The notes below the pieces were generated by a model, which was given only the letters and a program-made list of their open reading frames with translations, had not been told where the DNA came from and did not search any database. Positions 7,911 through 16,744 of a stretch of DNA of 64,000 bases are shown one piece after another (the stretch's first letter is position 1; the number at the start of each line of letters is the position of its first letter). This DNA comes from Pseudoflavonifractor phocaeensis (GTDB lineage: Bacteria; Bacillota; Clostridia; Oscillospirales; Oscillospiraceae). Both the position numbers and the translations under genes were made by a program. The DNA is taken from NCBI RefSeq assembly GCF_016901735.1, contig NZ_JACLZC010000010.1, positions 1 through 64,000 of the forward strand. The letters are read 5' to 3'.

Positions 7911-9655
7911 ATCTGCATGTCAACGGCGCTCCGGTCTCGGTGCCGGAGGGCTCCACCATTCTGGAGGCGGCGGCCGCCGCCGGCATTCAGATCCCACATC
8001 TCTGCTACCTGAAGGAGCTCAACGAGATCGGCGCCTGCCGCATCTGCTGCGTCCAGGTGGAGGGGGAGAAGAAGCTGGTCACCAGCTGCAACAACGTGGT
8101 GCGGGAGGGAATGCAGGTCTACACCAATACGCCCCGGGTGCGTCTGGCCCGGCGGACCAATCTGGCCCTCATCCTCAGCCAGCACAACTGCAAGTGCGCC
8201 CTCTGCGTGCGCAACGGCAACTGTCAGCTCCAGCAGCTGGCCAACGACGCGGGCGTTTTGGACAATCCCTTCCCGGAGGACCTGCCCAGCGCCCGTCAGT
8301 GCGAGTGGGACGCCTCCTTCCCTCTGTACCGGGACAGCGCCAAGTGCATCAAGTGTATGCGCTGCATCCAGGTGTGCGACAAGGTGCAGGGGCTGAACGT
8401 GTGGGATCTGGCGGCCACCGGTGGCCGGACCCGGGTGGACGTATCCCAGAACCGGGTCATCACCCAGGCCGACTGCAGCGCCTGCGGCCAGTGCATCACC
8501 CACTGTCCGGTGGGCGCGCTGCGGGAGCGGGACGACACGGCCAAGGTCATGCGGGCCATTGAGGACCCGGAGGTCATCACCGTGGTGCAGATTGCGCCGG
8601 CGGTCCGCACCGCCTGGGGGGAGAACCTGGGTCTGAGCCCGGAGGAGGCCACGGTCAACCGGCTGGCGGGGGCGTTCCGGCAGCTGGGGGTGGACTATGT
8701 GTTTGACACCAGCTTTTCGGCGGACCTGACCATCATGGAGGAGGGCAGCGAGTTCCTCCACCGGCTCAAGGCGGGAGATCTGGCGCGCTATCCCATGTTC
8801 ACCAGCTGCTGCCCCGGCTGGGTGCGCTTTGTGAAGAGCCAGTTCCCCCAGCTGGTGGGTCAGCTCTCCACCAGCAAGAGCCCCCAGCAGATGTTCGGCG
8901 CGGTGGTGAAGAGTTACTTTGCCCAAAAGCTGGGCGTGCCGCCGGAGAAGATCTGCTGCATCTCGGTGATGCCCTGCCTGGCGAAAAAGACTGAATGCGA
9001 CCTGCCCACCATGAAGGGGGACAGCGGCTGCAAGGACGTGGACTTTGCCCTCACCACCCGGGAGGTGGTGCGGATGATCCGGGCGGAGCACATCGACGTG
9101 GCCCACATCCCGGAGACCCCCTTCGACCGGATCTTGAACGACTACACCGGCGCGGGCGTGATCTTCGGCGCCACCGGCGGCGTGATGGAGGCGGCGCTGC
9201 GCAGCGCCTACTTCCTTGTGACGGGGGAAAATCCGCCCGTGGACGCCTTCCGCGACGTGCGGGACAGCGGCCTGGCCGGGGAACGGCAGTGGCGGGAGGC
9301 CACCTTTGAGATTCAGGGCACGCCGGTCCGCGCGGCGGTGGTCAGCGGTCTGGGCAACACCAGGGCGCTGTGCAGGGCGCTGCTCAACGGCCAGGTCCAC
9401 TACGATTTCGTGGAGGTCATGGCCTGTCCGGGCGGCTGTGCCGGCGGCGGCGGACAGCCCATCCACTGTGACGATAAGGAACGCGCCTTTACACGCGGTC
9501 AGGTACTGTACGGTCTGGACCAGGGCATGGCGGTCCGGTTCAGCCACGAAAACCAGGACGTGCAGGCCCTTTACCGGGACTATCTGGAGGCGCCGCTCAG
9601 CCACCGGGCGGAGCGTCTGCTGCACACCGATCATACGGCCTGGGATATGCCCTGA
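7904..9655 (+). CDS. hydA: [FeFe] hydrogenase catalytic subunit
   Basis: 583 aa, cytoplasmic, producing or consuming H2. An N-terminal 2Fe-2S ferredoxin domain (CYLKEL...CRICC) is followed by the His/Cys-ligated cluster motif HNCKCALC and two 4Fe-4S motifs (CIKCMRCIQVC, CSACGQCITHCP). The H-cluster motifs are all intact: TSCCPGW from residue 300, MPCLAKKTE from 356 and MACPGGCAGGGGQP from 506. Start chosen at ATG 7904, 7 bp inside the preceding gene, behind GGGGGAGG; an earlier in-frame ATG at 7838 lies deep in that gene. Pairing with a GltD-like partner suggests a glutamate-synthase-linked (HydDB group A2-like) or bifurcating enzyme; the subgroup is inference. Confidence 0.95.
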   Translation: MVNLHVNGAPVSVPEGSTILEAAAAAGIQIPHLCYLKELNEIGACRICCVQVEGEKKLVTSCNNVVREGMQVYTNTPRVRLARRTNLALILSQHNCKCALCVRNGNCQLQQLANDAGVLDNPFPEDLPSARQCEWDASFPLYRDSAKCIKCMRCIQVCDKVQGLNVWDLAATGGRTRVDVSQNRVITQADCSACGQCITHCPVGALRERDDTAKVMRAIEDPEVITVVQIAPAVRTAWGENLGLSPEEATVNRLAGAFRQLGVDYVFDTSFSADLTIMEEGSEFLHRLKAGDLARYPMFTSCCPGWVRFVKSQFPQLVGQLSTSKSPQQMFGAVVKSYFAQKLGVPPEKICCISVMPCLAKKTECDLPTMKGDSGCKDVDFALTTREVVRMIRAEHIDVAHIPETPFDRILNDYTGAGVIFGATGGVMEAALRSAYFLVTGENPPVDAFRDVRDSGLAGERQWREATFEIQGTPVRAAVVSGLGNTRALCRALLNGQVHYDFVEVMACPGGCAGGGGQPIHCDDKERAFTRGQVLYGLDQGMAVRFSHENQDVQALYRDYLEAPLSHRAERLLHTDHTAWDMP

Positions 9656-9675
9656 CGGCCGGTTTTGGAGAAAAA

Positions 9676-9732
9676 ACAGCGGGAAGCTGTCACCCCTTTT
9701 CCGCGGGGGGAGACGGCTTCCTGCCTTTTTTT
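9676..9732 (+). terminator. Rho-independent terminator after hydrogenase
   Basis: A long stem pairs GGAAGCTGTC (9682-9691) with GACGGCTTCC, with an inner CCCC/GGGG stem, and is followed by CTGCC and seven T residues (9726-9732). It separates the hydrogenase operon from the sensor operon. Confidence 0.8.
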
Positions 9733-9837
9733 GCGCAGGGGAGCAGGAAGGATATGGAGAAAAAGAAAAGTAGAATGGGGAGTTTCCTACAAACAGGGGG
9801 TATATCCCTGGAAAACCATGGGAGAAAGTGGGGATAA

Positions 9838-9863
9838 GTAAGATTGCACAAAAAAACACCCAC
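9838..9863 (+). promoter_or_regulatory. 26-bp box shared with pduA promoter (operator candidate)
   Basis: Begins GTAAGATTG, with an AAAAAAA run and ACCC in the second half. The same box occurs at 13781-13806 upstream of pduA with 22 of 26 bases identical. Here it ends 16 bp upstream of the -35 element. A likely binding site for the AraC-type regulator encoded just downstream (inference). Confidence 0.6.
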
Positions 9864-9879
9864 TGGACAAAGAAGTGTA

Positions 9880-9907
9880 TTGCAAAAGTGCAATTTTTTG
9901 ATATACT
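9880..9907 (+). promoter_or_regulatory. Promoter of the PocR sensor-regulator operon
   Basis: TTGCAA at 9880-9885 and TATACT at 9902-9907 with 16-bp spacing, 68 bp before the sensor start. The intergenic stretch 9656-9974 thus holds the upstream terminator, the shared operator-like box and this promoter. I see no supported gene in it. Confidence 0.6.
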
Positions 9908-9974
9908 AAAAAGAAGATGGCTGTAAGGGCGCAAAAAACAGCCATACGGTGGAGCGAAAAGGGGCGCGAGAGCG

Positions 9975-11240
9975 ATGATTGCAGATACAGACAAAGAAAA
10001 AGAGGAAGTTTCCCTGCTTTCGGATATGATAGACAAAAAGAAGCTGCAAAAGCTTCAGGATACCATGGCCGAGGCGTTGGATATGGCCTTCATCGCGGTG
10101 GACTACCGGGGCAGACCGGTGGTGGAATACAGCGGCTTCACCGATTTCTGCTGCCGGATGCGGGAGCGCCCGTGCAGCCGGGACCTGTGCTTTCAGTGCG
10201 ACGCCCACGGCGGGCTTCACGCCACCATTACCGGCGAGCCCTACATATACCGCTGTCACGCGGGCCTGGTGGACTTTGCCGTGCCGTTGATTTTGGACGG
10301 GCAGTATCTGGGCTCTCTGCTGGGGGGCCAGCTGGAGCTGACCGACACCGAGCAGGATCTGCAGCCCCTCCTGCCTCAGACCACCGACTGGCGCAGCGAC
10401 CCGGAGCTGATTGAGGCGTCGGGGCGGGTCCACCGCATTTCCTACGAAAAGCTCAAGGCCAGCATCTCGCTGGTACGGGACACGATGCAGGGGCTGCTGG
10501 AGGATTCCCGCCGGGGTGCGGTGCAGGCCAATCTGGAGCGGCGCATCCAGGAACTGATGGAGGAGCGGGCCAACCGGGCCAATTTTCAGGAGACGGTGGC
10601 GGGCAGTCAGTTCGGACTCATCCAGGACTATCTGGGCGGCGACTTCTTTTTTTATGTTCTGAATGTGCTCTCCTGCCTGGCCTATCGGGAGAAGGCGGAG
10701 GAGACCGAGCGGGCGGTGTGTGATTTTGCCGCCATGATGCGCTACGTCACCGAGAACGCCGACAGCAATTTCGTCCCCCTGGGGGAGGAGCTGGGCTATA
10801 TCGCCAGCTATCTCCAGCTCCAGAAGCGGCGGCTGGAGGGCAGGCTTCAGTACGACATTCAGGTACCGGAAAAGTATTATGGGGTGCTGTGTCTGTTCAT
10901 GATGATCCAGCCCATGGTGGAGAACGCCCTGCGCTACGCGGTGGAGCCCAGCGAGGAGGGGGGCAGCATCTCCATCCGGGCCCATGAGGAGGGGGAGCTG
11001 CTGGTGCTGACGGTGAGCGACAACGGCACCGGTATGCGCAAAGAGCAGATCGAGGCCATTCTGCGCCAGCGGAGCGGCAAGCACGGCAAAAGCCGCAATT
11101 ATCTGACCAACATCAATCAACGATTGAAAAATATTTTCGGCAAGCGCTGCGGGCTGGTGATCCGCAGCAAGGACGACGGCTTCCCCGGCACGGAGATCCA
11201 GGTACGCATCCCGCTGCGGAATGAGGAGACCCTGGAATGA
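9975..11240 (+). CDS. PocR-domain sensor, LytS/YesM-type histidine kinase lacking its His
   Basis: 421 aa, no transmembrane segment. Residues about 20-175 form a PocR sensory domain (CSRDLCFQCDAHGG, Cys-rich, YRCHAGLVDFAVPL), the module that senses diols in Pdu regulators. A helical linker (175-215) leads to a LytS/YesM-type His-kinase core. Where the family has PHFLFNxLN, this protein has GDFFFYVLN: the phospho-acceptor His is Asp223 (codon 10641-10643). The ATPase part keeps its N box (QPMVENA, N317) and DNGTGM (D349). It is therefore either a pseudokinase acting by direct contact with the regulator or it phosphorylates another residue. A second Met at codon 18 is a possible alternative start. 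It lies 70 bp before its regulator. Confidence 0.85.
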   Translation: MIADTDKEKEEVSLLSDMIDKKKLQKLQDTMAEALDMAFIAVDYRGRPVVEYSGFTDFCCRMRERPCSRDLCFQCDAHGGLHATITGEPYIYRCHAGLVDFAVPLILDGQYLGSLLGGQLELTDTEQDLQPLLPQTTDWRSDPELIEASGRVHRISYEKLKASISLVRDTMQGLLEDSRRGAVQANLERRIQELMEERANRANFQETVAGSQFGLIQDYLGGDFFFYVLNVLSCLAYREKAEETERAVCDFAAMMRYVTENADSNFVPLGEELGYIASYLQLQKRRLEGRLQYDIQVPEKYYGVLCLFMMIQPMVENALRYAVEPSEEGGSISIRAHEEGELLVLTVSDNGTGMRKEQIEAILRQRSGKHGKSRNYLTNINQRLKNIFGKRCGLVIRSKDDGFPGTEIQVRIPLRNEETLE

Positions 11241-11310
11241 GCGGAGGGGGATAGGACAGAGAGACGGCTCCCGGACAGGACCCGGACACGGATAGAAGGA
11301 GCGAAAGCGG

Positions 11311-12384
11311 ATGTTCAAGATTCTGGTAGTGGACAGTGGTGTGATTGACCGGGAAATGATCCGGGATACCCTGACGGCGGGACTGGAAGGCCCACTGGAG
11401 ATCCATATGGCGGTGGGGGCAGAGCAGGCCAAGGCCATTCTGGCCCGGGAGAGCATTGACCTGCTCATTGCGGACGCGCCCCGGGCGGCCTATGTGAAAA
11501 ATCTGGTGTATACGGCCTACGGCGCCAGCGGGAGGATCCGGGTGATCCTGACCACCGTAAAGCGGGAGGACGAGATCGCCCAGATCGCAAGCCGGCTCAA
11601 CGCGGAGGGGTACTTGCTCAAGCCCTTCCGGCGGGAGCATCTGGTGGCCATGGTCCGGCCGCTGGAGGAGGCGGTCAAGGAGGACCTGGCCCGGGCGGGC
11701 GAGGCGGAGCGGAGCGCCTATCTGGAGCGGATTCGGGCCAGTATCCAGGAGTGTCAATATAAAAAATCCATTGAGACGGCAAAAGAGTACATTGAATTCC
11801 TTTGTCAGACAGGTGATAATAAAAACGTGATTCGCACCCGGATGGTGGAATTTGCCGCCGGGCTGGCGGAGCTGGGGAACACCCAGAGCCAGGAGGTGCA
11901 GCATCAGCTGAACGCCTGCCTGGAGCGGTTCCGCTCCCGGTTTGATTTGCAGGGCAACCCCTTCGAGGTCTCTTTGGTCATTGAAGAGATGGTGGACATC
12001 ATTTTCAACGATTTGGACCGGCGTCAGCTCTACTCGGACGACGATTTGAAGCGGGTGCTCAATTACATCGACCGCAACATCAAGCGGGGCATCACCCTGG
12101 ACGACGCGGCGGAATGCGTGAATATGAGCTCCAGCTATTTCAGCAAATTTTTCAAAAAATCCACCGGCATCAATTTTATCACCTATGTGACCGACCGGAA
12201 GATCGAATTTGCCAAGGATATGCTGCGCAGCACCGACATGCCTGTCATCAACATCGCCTATGAGCTCTCCTACAACGAGACCAACTATTTCAGCAAGGCG
12301 TTTAAGAAAAAGGTGGGCATGACGCCGGTGGAATACCGGGAGCGGTGCGCCAGGGAAGGGCGGCATACCACGGCGGGACAGTGA
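11311..12384 (+). CDS. Response regulator, receiver plus AraC-type DNA-binding domain
   Basis: 357 aa, YesN-like. The receiver spans about 1-120. Its phospho-acceptor candidate Asp55 (LLIADAP), Thr81/82 and Lys104 (LLKPF) are present, but the usual acidic pair after strand 1 is VVDSG, with Ser9 in place of the second Asp. The middle is helical. The C-terminal 100 residues are two AraC HTH motifs (TLDDAAECVNMSSSYFSKFFK; INIAYELSYNETNYFSKAFK ending in GMTPVEYR). Start ATG 11311 follows AAGGAG. Likely activates the pdu operon and its own operon through the box at 9838 and 13781 (inference). Confidence 0.9.
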   Translation: MFKILVVDSGVIDREMIRDTLTAGLEGPLEIHMAVGAEQAKAILARESIDLLIADAPRAAYVKNLVYTAYGASGRIRVILTTVKREDEIAQIASRLNAEGYLLKPFRREHLVAMVRPLEEAVKEDLARAGEAERSAYLERIRASIQECQYKKSIETAKEYIEFLCQTGDNKNVIRTRMVEFAAGLAELGNTQSQEVQHQLNACLERFRSRFDLQGNPFEVSLVIEEMVDIIFNDLDRRQLYSDDDLKRVLNYIDRNIKRGITLDDAAECVNMSSSYFSKFFKKSTGINFITYVTDRKIEFAKDMLRSTDMPVINIAYELSYNETNYFSKAFKKKVGMTPVEYRERCAREGRHTTAGQ

Positions 12385-12423
12385 CGCCGGAAACGGTCCG
12401 CGGACTGAGAGGAGCGGTGAACC

Positions 12424-13563
12424 GTGCAGGAATTCAGCTTCAGTACCCGTATTTTTTTCGGAGAAGGCGCCTTGGAACGGCTGAACAAGGTGGTAAACAA
12501 AAGAGTCCTCATCGTGACCGATCCGTTCATGGCCAAGACGGGCGTGGCGGACCGGGTGGCGTCCTATTTGACGGACTGTGAGGTGACCATTTTTTCCGAC
12601 GTGGTCCCCGACCCGCCCATCGAGACGGTGGCCGCCGGCGTGCAGTGCCTCCAGAACTGCCGGGCGCAGGTGATGGTGGCGGTGGGCGGCGGCTCGTCCA
12701 TCGACGCGGCCAAGGCCATCCGGGCCACGGCGGGCCGGATCTCCACGGTGGAGACCGAGATCATGGAGTGCTTTGCCATTCCCACCACCAGCGGCACCGG
12801 CTCGGAGGTCACGGAATATTCGGTCATTACCGACAAAGAAAAGGGGCTGAAGTATCCGCTGGTGAGCCGGGCGCTCCGTCCCCCCACGGCCATTCTGGAC
12901 CCCTCTCTGGTGACGTCGGCGCCCCCTTCGGTGACGGCGGACAGCGGCATGGACGTGCTGACCCACGCGCTGGAGGCCTACGTGTCGGTCAACGCCAATG
13001 ATTTTTCCGACGCGCTGGCGGAAAAGGCGGTATCGCTGGTGTTTCGCTGGCTGCCGGAGGCCTATAAGAACGGCGGCGACCTGCTGGCCCGGGAGAAGAT
13101 GCACAACGCCTCGTGCATGGCCGGTCTGGCTTTCAACTGCGCGGGCCTGGGTCTGTGCCACGGCATGGCCCACGCGGTGGGCGGCAAGCTCCATCTGCCC
13201 CATGGACGGGCCAACGCCATCATCCTGCCCCATATCCTGCGCTATAACGCCAATCTGGACGGCAGCCGCCGGGGAGAGCCGGGGGTAACGGCCAGGAAGT
13301 ATCAGCGCATCGCCAAGCTTTTGAATCTGCCCTCCTCCAGCGTAACGGTGGGGGTGAGCCAGCTGGTGCGCGGGGTGGAGCATCTGAACAAGACGCTGAA
13401 AATCCCCGCCAATCTGCGCAGCGCCGGCTGTGATATGGGGGTGTATGAGCAGGAGCGCAAGGCCATCATCGCCGCCGCGCTGGCCGACTCCACCACCGCC
13501 ACCAATCCCAGACGCCCCAGCGAGGGAGAGGTCAAGAACCTCCTGTCCATCGTCGCGGGCTGA
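12424..13563 (+). CDS. pduQ: Iron-type alcohol dehydrogenase, PduQ-like
   Basis: 379 aa, group III (Fe-dependent) alcohol dehydrogenase, predicted to reduce propionaldehyde to 1-propanol and regenerate NAD+ for PduP. Visible: the NAD motif GGGSSIDAAKAI (about 86-97), [11 protein letters not shown], the metal-site histidines in GLCHGMAHAVGG, and HGRANAIILP. GTG start at 12424 behind GAGAGGAGCGG. It lies 39 bp after the regulator and before a terminator, so it belongs to the sensor-regulator operon rather than the main pdu operon. It has no amphipathic N-terminal targeting extension. Confidence 0.85.
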   Translation: MQEFSFSTRIFFGEGALERLNKVVNKRVLIVTDPFMAKTGVADRVASYLTDCEVTIFSDVVPDPPIETVAAGVQCLQNCRAQVMVAVGGGSSIDAAKAIRATAGRISTVETEIMECFAIPTTSGTGSEVTEYSVITDKEKGLKYPLVSRALRPPTAILDPSLVTSAPPSVTADSGMDVLTHALEAYVSVNANDFSDALAEKAVSLVFRWLPEAYKNGGDLLAREKMHNASCMAGLAFNCAGLGLCHGMAHAVGGKLHLPHGRANAIILPHILRYNANLDGSRRGEPGVTARKYQRIAKLLNLPSSSVTVGVSQLVRGVEHLNKTLKIPANLRSAGCDMGVYEQERKAIIAAALADSTTATNPRRPSEGEVKNLLSIVAG

Positions 13564-13593
13564 GTTCCCCGGCCATCTATGGAAAACGTCTGC

Positions 13594-13624
13594 AAACGCC
13601 CCGCCGTACGGCGGGGCGTTTTTT
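13594..13624 (+). terminator. Strong intrinsic terminator after pduQ
   Basis: A perfect 13-bp stem AAACGCCCCGCCG / CGGCGGGGCGTTT (13594-13606 with 13609-13621), a TA loop, then a T run. It closes the sensor-regulator-pduQ operon. Confidence 0.95.
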
Positions 13625-13780
13625 CGGACCTTTTCGGGCGGAAGGAAAAAAGACGGCTTGCGGGCAAAAGGAAGCGTCATGGTGTAAAACGCAGAGAAAA
13701 GGAAAAAATTTTTCAATCATTATCGGCAAAAAAGAACAATCGTCTGCCGAAAAAGAGGGGGATTAAGGAAGGTTTCTTTG

Positions 13781-13806
13781 GTAAGATTGGACGAAAAAAT
13801 ACCCCC
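13781..13806 (+). promoter_or_regulatory. Second copy of the 26-bp box, upstream of pduA
   Basis: GTAAGATTGG then ACGAAAAAAT and ACCCCC; 22 of 26 bases match the box at 9838-9863. A weaker match continues downstream (CAAGAAAGT here, CAAAGAAGT there). It lies 30 bp before the -10 element. The remainder of 13625-13780 is A-rich and holds nothing I can support. Confidence 0.6.
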
Positions 13807-13836
13807 AGCAAGCAAGAAAGTCTGTGGAGATACAAG

Positions 13837-13842
13837 TATAAT
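13837..13842 (+). promoter_or_regulatory. -10 element of the pdu operon promoter
   Basis: TATAAT, 63 bp before pduA. No recognisable -35 is present at 16-18 bp (AGAAAG region). That is typical of activator-dependent promoters and fits control by the AraC-type regulator through the adjacent box. Confidence 0.55.
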
Positions 13843-13904
13843 AGTCTAAGAGAGGTCTTAAAAACCGATAAGGATACGTGATTTTGAATTTAGGAGGTAA
13901 GGTT

Positions 13905-14189
13905 ATGCAGCAAGAAGCACTGGGTATGATCGAGACCCGCGGTCTGGTCGGCGCCATCGAGGCCGCCGACGCCATGACCAAGTCCGCCAACGTCACTCTG
14001 GTGGGCTATGAGAAGATTGGCTCCGGCCTGGTGACCGTGATGGTCCGGGGCGACGTGGGCGCGGTCAAGGCATCTGTGGACGCCGGCGCCTGCGCTGCCG
14101 AGAAGGTGGGCGAGGTGGTCTCCCAGCACGTCATTCCCCGCCCCCACACCGACGTGGAGAAGATCCTCCCCAAGACCCCCAACAACTGA
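13905..14189 (+). CDS. pduA: Microcompartment hexamer shell protein PduA/PduJ
   Basis: 94 aa, a single BMC domain forming hexameric shell tiles whose pore passes small substrates. [31 protein letters not shown] and the GDVGAVKA motif are canonical, as is VIPRPH near the C-terminus. Start ATG 13905 sits behind TAGGAGG; an in-frame GTG at 13878 has no RBS. First gene of the pdu operon. Nearly identical to the shell gene at 20692. Confidence 0.95.
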   Translation: MQQEALGMIETRGLVGAIEAADAMTKSANVTLVGYEKIGSGLVTVMVRGDVGAVKASVDAGACAAEKVGEVVSQHVIPRPHTDVEKILPKTPNN

Positions 14190-14226
14190 TCTGATCACAC
14201 ATTAAATATCATGGAGGTATGAAGCA

Positions 14227-15039
14227 ATGAAGGACGAACTGGTCAGCAAGATCATGGACGAGGTTCTCAAGAAGGTCGGCGCCGAAGCGCCTGCCGCCGC
14301 GCCTGCCGCTCCCGCCGCTCCCAAGTGCTGCAATAACACCTGCAACCTGACGGAGTTCGTGGGCACCGCCATTGGCCACACCATCGGCCTGGTCATCGCC
14401 AATGTGGACCGGCAGGTCCACGAGAAGCTGGACATCGACCCCAAGTTCCGCTCCATCGGTATCATCGGCGACCGTACCGGCGCCGGTCCCCAGATCTTCG
14501 CCGCCGACGAGGCCGTGAAGGCCACCAACTGTGAGATCCTGAAGATCGAGCTGCCCCGCGACACCGAGGGCGGCGCCGGCCACGGCTCTCTCATCATCTT
14601 CGGCGCCGAGGACGTATCCGACGCCCGCCGGGCCGTGGAGGTCTGCCTGCGGGAGGTGGAACGCACCTTCGGCGACGTGTACGGCAACAGCGCCGGCCAC
14701 CTGGAATTCCAGTACACCGCCCGTGCCAGCCACGCGCTGAACAAGGCCTTCGGCGCCCCCATGGGCAAGGCCTTCGGCATCACCGTCGGCGCGCCCGCCG
14801 CCATCGGCGTGCTGCTGGCCGATACCGCCGTGAAGGCGGCCACCGTGGACGTGGTGGGCTGCTCCACCCCCGGCAACGGCGGCACCAGCTACTCCAACGA
14901 GGTGATCCTGACCTTCTCCGGCGACTCCGGCGCCGTGAAGCAGGCCATCATCGCTGCCCGCGACGTGGGCATGCAGGTCCTGGGTGTCATGGCTCCCGAT
15001 GAGGAGCTCAAGAGCACCACCACCCCCTACATCATCTAA
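14227..15039 (+). CDS. pduB: Microcompartment trimer shell protein PduB
   Basis: 270 aa, tandem BMC domains forming pseudohexameric trimers. An N-terminal amphipathic helix (KDELVSKIMDEVLKKV), an Ala/Pro linker (about 18-35) and a CC pair precede the first domain (GTAIGHTIGLVIANVD). The second begins near residue 155. In known Pdu compartments the N-terminal extension of PduB anchors the enzymatic core to the shell, and the same layout is present here. 37 bp after pduA. Confidence 0.95.
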   Translation: MKDELVSKIMDEVLKKVGAEAPAAAPAAPAAPKCCNNTCNLTEFVGTAIGHTIGLVIANVDRQVHEKLDIDPKFRSIGIIGDRTGAGPQIFAADEAVKATNCEILKIELPRDTEGGAGHGSLIIFGAEDVSDARRAVEVCLREVERTFGDVYGNSAGHLEFQYTARASHALNKAFGAPMGKAFGITVGAPAAIGVLLADTAVKAATVDVVGCSTPGNGGTSYSNEVILTFSGDSGAVKQAIIAARDVGMQVLGVMAPDEELKSTTTPYII

Positions 15040-15066
15040 TTCTCATCGGGAAGGAGTCAGTCGCAC

Positions 15067-16728
15067 ATGAAGTCAAAACGTTTTGAAGTCCTGGCCGCTC
15101 GCCCGGTCAATCAGGACGGTTACGTCAAGGAATGGCCTGAGGTGGGCCTCATCGCCATGGACAGCCCCTTCGATCCCAAGCCCAGCATCAAGGTGGAGAA
15201 CGGCCGGATCGTGGAAATGGACGGCAAGACCCGCGATGAGTTCGACATGCTGGACACCTTCATCGCCGATCACGCCATTCGCATCGACGGCGCCGAGGCG
15301 GCCATGGCCATCGACTCTCTGGACATCGCCCGCAAGATCGTTGACATCAACGTCAGCCGGGACGAGATTCTGGCCATCACCCTGTGCCTCACCCCCGCCA
15401 AGCTGACCGAAGTGGTGGGCAAGCTGAACATCGTGGAGATCATGATGGGCATGACCAAGATGCGCGCCCGCATGCAGCCCGCCAACCAGTGCCACGTCAC
15501 CAACGTGCGCGATAACCCCGTTCAGATCGCGGCCGACGCCGCCGAGGCCGGTGTCCGCGGCTTTGCCGAGATGGAGACCACCGTGGCCGTGGCCCGTTAC
15601 GCGCCCTTTAACGCCATGGCGCTCTTCGTGGGCGCTCAGGTGGGCCGTCCCGGCGTCATGACCCAGTGCGCCCTGGAAGAGGCTACCGAGCTGATGCTGG
15701 GTATGCGTGGCTTCACCACCTACGCCGAGACCATTTCGGTCTACGGCACCGAGCCCGTCTTTATGGACGGCGACGACACCCCCTACTCCAAGGCGTTCCT
15801 GGCCAGCTGCTACGCCTCCCGCGGCCTGAAGATGCGCTTTACCTCCGGCACCGGTTCCGAGGTCCAGATGGGTTACGCCGAAGGCAAGTCCATGCTGTAC
15901 CTGGAGGCCCGCTGCCTGGCCGTCACCAAGGGCGCCGGCGTGCAGGGCACCCAGAACGGTTCCGTTTCCTGTATCGGCGTGCCCGCCGGCGTGCCCGGCG
16001 GTATCCGCGCCGTGGCCGCTGAGAACCTGATCTCCATGCTGCTGGATCTGGAGTCCACCACCTCCAACGACCAGACCTTCACCCACTCCGACCTGCGCCG
16101 TGTGGCCCGCAGCGTGCCGCAGTTCTTCTCCGGCACCGACTACATCTGCTCCGGCTACTCCGCCACCCCCAACTATGATAATATGTTCGCCGGCTCCAAC
16201 TGGGACGCCGAGGACTATGACGACTGGAACATCATCCAGCGCGACATGAAGGTGGACGGCGGCCTGCAGCCCGTCCGCGAGGAAGAGGTCCTCAAGGCCC
16301 GCAACAAGGCCGCCCGGGCCCTCCAGGGCATGTTCCGTGAGCTGGGCCTGCCCGAGATCACCGACGCCGAGGTGGAGGCCGCGACGTATGCCAACGGCTC
16401 CAACGACATGCCGCCTCGTAACGTCAACGAGGATCTGAAGGCCATTGAAGAGATGATGGCCCGCAAGGTCACCGGCGTGGACTTTGTCCGGGCGCTGGAC
16501 AAGGCCGGCTTCCCCGACGTGGCCCACAGCGTGTACAACATGCTCCGCCAGAAGGTGGCCGGCGACTACCTGCACACCGCCTCCATCTTTGACGAGAGCT
16601 TCCACGTGCTCTCTGCGGTGAACATGCCCAACCAGTATCACGGTCCCATGACCGGCTATCAGATGAGTGAGGAGCGTTGGAACAAGCTGAAGGACATCCC
16701 CAACGCCATCCGGCCGGAAGACATCTAA
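15067..16728 (+). CDS. pduC: Propanediol/diol dehydratase large subunit
   Basis: 553 aa, the full family length of the adenosylcobalamin-dependent diol dehydratase alpha subunit, which converts 1,2-propanediol to propionaldehyde. It starts [18 protein letters not shown] as in the family and retains the barrel segments [36 protein letters not shown] and the [11 protein letters not shown] region. Glycerol dehydratase is closely related and cannot be excluded; the pdu context favours diol. Arg codons are mostly CGC/CGT, as in a highly expressed gene. Confidence 0.95.
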   Translation: MKSKRFEVLAARPVNQDGYVKEWPEVGLIAMDSPFDPKPSIKVENGRIVEMDGKTRDEFDMLDTFIADHAIRIDGAEAAMAIDSLDIARKIVDINVSRDEILAITLCLTPAKLTEVVGKLNIVEIMMGMTKMRARMQPANQCHVTNVRDNPVQIAADAAEAGVRGFAEMETTVAVARYAPFNAMALFVGAQVGRPGVMTQCALEEATELMLGMRGFTTYAETISVYGTEPVFMDGDDTPYSKAFLASCYASRGLKMRFTSGTGSEVQMGYAEGKSMLYLEARCLAVTKGAGVQGTQNGSVSCIGVPAGVPGGIRAVAAENLISMLLDLESTTSNDQTFTHSDLRRVARSVPQFFSGTDYICSGYSATPNYDNMFAGSNWDAEDYDDWNIIQRDMKVDGGLQPVREEEVLKARNKAARALQGMFRELGLPEITDAEVEAATYANGSNDMPPRNVNEDLKAIEEMMARKVTGVDFVRALDKAGFPDVAHSVYNMLRQKVAGDYLHTASIFDESFHVLSAVNMPNQYHGPMTGYQMSEERWNKLKDIPNAIRPEDI

Positions 16729-16744
16729 GAGGGGTGAATACGAG

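Noticed and set aside
9754..9837. A 27-codon frame with a fair RBS upstream of the sensor gene
   Set aside because: It ends where the 26-bp box begins and lies upstream of the mapped promoter elements, so it would hardly be transcribed with the operon. No other support.
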